Positions 5,484 to 6,864 of a stretch of 6,864 nucleotides of DNA are shown piece after piece. Made by a program: the position numbers and the translations under genes. The notes below the pieces were generated by a model that was not told the DNA's origin, searched no databases, and was given only the letters and a program-made list of their open reading frames with translations. Location: the NCBI GenBank assembly GCA_028572035.1, contig JAPVWE010000071.1:1-6864 (forward strand), read 5' to 3'. Each line of letters opens with the position of its first letter. Position 1 is the stretch's first letter. The stretch comes from Desulfobacteraceae bacterium (GTDB taxonomy: Bacteria; Desulfobacterota; DSM-4660; Desulfatiglandales; B25-G16).

Positions 5484-6333
5484 CGCCTTAAAATGGTTGG
5501 ACCATAATCTCAATCTTGATTCTAAAACCTCTATCATGGGTATCCTGAATGTTACCCCTGACTCTTTTTTTGATGGAGGTCTCCATTACCGAATAAATGA
5601 CGCTGTGAAGCACGGATTGGAGATGGTCAATGATGGTGCCGATATTATTGATGTCGGGGGTGAATCAACAAGACCTTTTTCGGATCCCCTCCCCCTTGAG
5701 GAAGAGCTACGCAGAGTAATACCTGTGATCAAGGCTCTCTCCCAAGAAATAGATATCCCAATAAGCGTAGACACCTATAAGAGCGAAGTAGCCAGACAGG
5801 CTTTAGAGGCTGGCGCTAAAATGGTCAACGATATAAGTGCATTGAGATTTGATCCTGCCATGGGGCCATTAGTTGCAGAGGCAGGTGTACCCATTGTTTT
5901 GATGCATATGAAGGGAACACCGAGGAATATGCAGGCAAACCCGACCTATAAAGATCTTCTTGGTGAGATAATAGGATTCTTAAGCAAGACCATTAAGAAG
6001 GCTGTTGAAATAGGTATAAGAAGAGATCTTATCATTATTGACCCTGGTATTGGTTTTGGTAAGTCTTTTGACGGTAACCTTAGAATAATAAAAGAGCTGC
6101 ATAGATTTTCCTCTCTTGGACAACCAATTCTGGTGGGTACCTCCAATAAGTCCTTTATAGGCCATGTACTTGATCTCCCGGTGGAATCTCGTGAAACTGG
6201 TACTATGGCCACTATTGCTGCCGCTGTAATGAACGGAGCAAATATCGTCCGGGCCCACAATGTTAGGGCTGCAAAGGAAACGGTGACCATTATGGATGCC
6301 ATAAAGTCTGGGAGAACCAAAGCAAAACCTTGA
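5458..6333 (+). CDS. folP: dihydropteroate synthase
   Basis: FolP condenses 6-hydroxymethyl-dihydropterin pyrophosphate with p-aminobenzoate to 7,8-dihydropteroate in the cytoplasm; it is the sulfonamide target. The 291-residue protein is a complete TIM barrel. Family motifs in order are NVTPDSFFDGG (31-41), DVGGESTRPF (65-74), SVDTYK (103-108, D105), NDISA (124-128), HMKGTP (150-155), DPGIGFGKSFDGN (195-207, D195), GTSNKSF (227-233, K231) and RAHNV (265-269, R265 and H267). The pterin and phosphate ligands known from E. coli appear present, but the usual SRK is SNK and the usual HDV is HNV. The start is a TTG inside the ftsH end, with GAGAGG 11 nt upstream and AGGAAG very close; the next in-frame TTG (5497) lacks a ribosome site and the first ATG (residue 27) would remove a core strand. 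Translation is probably coupled to ftsH. Confidence 0.95.
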   Translation: MLPQVKRPNALKWLDHNLNLDSKTSIMGILNVTPDSFFDGGLHYRINDAVKHGLEMVNDGADIIDVGGESTRPFSDPLPLEEELRRVIPVIKALSQEIDIPISVDTYKSEVARQALEAGAKMVNDISALRFDPAMGPLVAEAGVPIVLMHMKGTPRNMQANPTYKDLLGEIIGFLSKTIKKAVEIGIRRDLIIIDPGIGFGKSFDGNLRIIKELHRFSSLGQPILVGTSNKSFIGHVLDLPVESRETGTMATIAAAVMNGANIVRAHNVRAAKETVTIMDAIKSGRTKAKP

Positions 6334-6375
6334 ACTAAATCCAAACCTTAACTCAGATGAGCCGGAACTAAATCC
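6332..6375 (+). repeat. 11-bp direct repeat GAACTAAATCC at the folP 3' end
   Basis: GAACTAAATCC occurs at 6332-6342, beginning within the folP TGA stop, and again exactly at 6365-6375, 33 bp later. The second copy leads into the low-complexity element that follows. It could mark an insertion boundary or a local duplication; it is short enough to be chance in AT-rich DNA. Confidence 0.45.
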
Positions 6376-6558
6376 GAATATCTAATATCGAAATCTGAAA
6401 CAAATCTGAATGACCAAAACCTCAATGTTTCAAACCAAAAATACTTTCCTTAGGAGCAAGCAAGGCTTTGAGCCGTTTCGTATTTTGAATATTTGAATTT
6501 TGATATTGTTTCGAATTTAGGATTTCGAATTTCGAATTTTAACACTCAATGTGAAACA
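6371..6558. repeat. AT-rich low-complexity inverted-repeat element between folP and coaX
   Basis: The 292-bp gap after folP has no gene. Its left part (about 6371-6435) is built from CGAAAT / CTGAAA / CCAAAAC words, and its right part (about 6478-6540) from the opposite-strand words, including TTTCGAATTT at 6509-6518, TTTCGAAT at 6523-6530 and TTTCGAATTTT at 6530-6540. The two parts thus form an imperfect long inverted repeat around a more complex core (about 6441-6476) that holds the hairpin GGCT-TTG-AGCC at 6464-6474. The word CTCAATGT occurs at 6421-6428 and 6545-6552. No transposase or clear terminator is present. This word pattern resembles dispersed intergenic repeats of environmental bacterial genomes as I recall them; the function is unknown and the boundaries are approximate. 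Confidence 0.6.
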
Positions 6559-6613
6559 AAAATTTTCTGTCAAAAAAACACGAATTTCACAATTTAGGGA
6601 CTGTTTGGGTGAG

Positions 6614-6618
6614 AAGGG
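6614..6618 (+). promoter_or_regulatory. Shine-Dalgarno of coaX
   Basis: AAGGG (in GAGAAGGG) lies 7 nt before the ATG at 6626, supporting that start codon. Confidence 0.7.
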
Positions 6619-6625
6619 ATCAACA

Positions 6626-6864
6626 ATGCTCCTATGTATTGATGTAGGCAATACGAACATTGTTCTTGGTATCTTCCAAGATGATAAAATGCTTAGTCAC
6701 TGGCGAATAAGAACAGAAAAAGACATGACCAGTGATGAATTAGGTATATTAGTCAACAATCTATTTACACCAGCTCAATTAGATATTAACGGCATAAGGG
6801 ATGTAATTGTTTCTTGCGTTGTGCCGCCTCTTCTTGACGCCTTTAAGGAGTTTTGCGTCCTTTA
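6626..6864 (+). CDS. coaX: type III pantothenate kinase, N-terminal fragment (continues past the window)
   Basis: CoaX phosphorylates pantothenate in the first committed step of coenzyme A synthesis. It is feedback-insensitive and needs a monovalent cation, unlike the E. coli CoaA type. I translated the plus strand from 6626 to the window end, giving 79 residues of a protein usually about 255 long. It starts MLLCIDVGNTNIVLGIF, with the phosphate-binding DVGNTN of the ASKHA fold at 6-11, followed by SHWRIRTEKDMTSDELG (24-40) and SCVVPPLLDAF (about 63-73), all in the usual order. Later motifs are outside the window. A good ribosome site precedes the ATG. The repeat-filled gap separates it from folP, so it may have its own promoter, though I could not identify one. 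Confidence 0.93.
   Translation, partial: MLLCIDVGNTNIVLGIFQDDKMLSHWRIRTEKDMTSDELGILVNNLFTPAQLDINGIRDVIVSCVVPPLLDAFKEFCVL

Noticed and set aside
5946..6344. 132-codon minus-strand frame, plus a 92-codon overlapping one
   Set aside because: They are antisense to folP, where every family motif is intact on the plus strand.
6334..6625. Small gene between folP and coaX
   Set aside because: No frame with a plausible start, ribosome site and non-repetitive translation; the sequence is low-complexity repeat.
1..6864. Novel defence or mobile system
   Set aside because: All six genes belong to well-known housekeeping or transporter families and no accessory cluster is present.

Overview
The window is an ordinary chromosomal housekeeping stretch, AT-rich by bacterial standards. 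The gene content and the order tilS - ftsH - folP fit a Gram-negative anaerobe, most likely a member of Desulfobacterota (former Deltaproteobacteria) or a near relative. That placement is an inference from gene order, protein style and the intergenic repeats; there is no rRNA or other direct marker.

Layout. On the minus strand at the left edge is the N-terminal part of a LivG-type ABC ATPase (branched-chain amino acid family), cut by the window edge. Upstream of it, also on minus, is a complete HD-domain dNTP triphosphohydrolase (dGTPase-like). A divergent intergenic region of about 250 bp, rich in inverted and tandem repeats, separates these from the plus-strand genes. Those are tilS (tRNA-Ile lysidine synthase), ftsH (membrane AAA+ zinc protease), folP (dihydropteroate synthase, overlapping the end of ftsH) and, after a repeat-filled gap, the first third of coaX (type III pantothenate kinase), cut by the right edge.

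How the genes relate. tilS, ftsH and folP probably form a transcriptional unit: no convincing terminator lies between tilS and ftsH, and folP starts inside ftsH. They serve decoding fidelity, membrane protein quality control and folate synthesis; coaX serves CoA synthesis. The dGTPase-like enzyme acts on the dNTP pool. They share no pathway.

The most interesting material is non-coding. A REPIN-like element (two inverted GTAG-headed hairpins of identical geometry) sits between tilS and ftsH and creates a spurious 44-codon in-frame extension of ftsH; the real ftsH start is a TTG with a strong Shine-Dalgarno. A module array built on AGTGCCTAAAGT forms an inverted repeat directly in front of tilS. 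A low-complexity GAAAT / TTTCGAATTT inverted-repeat region fills the folP-coaX gap. I see no CRISPR array, transposase, prophage, RNA gene or novel multi-gene system here.
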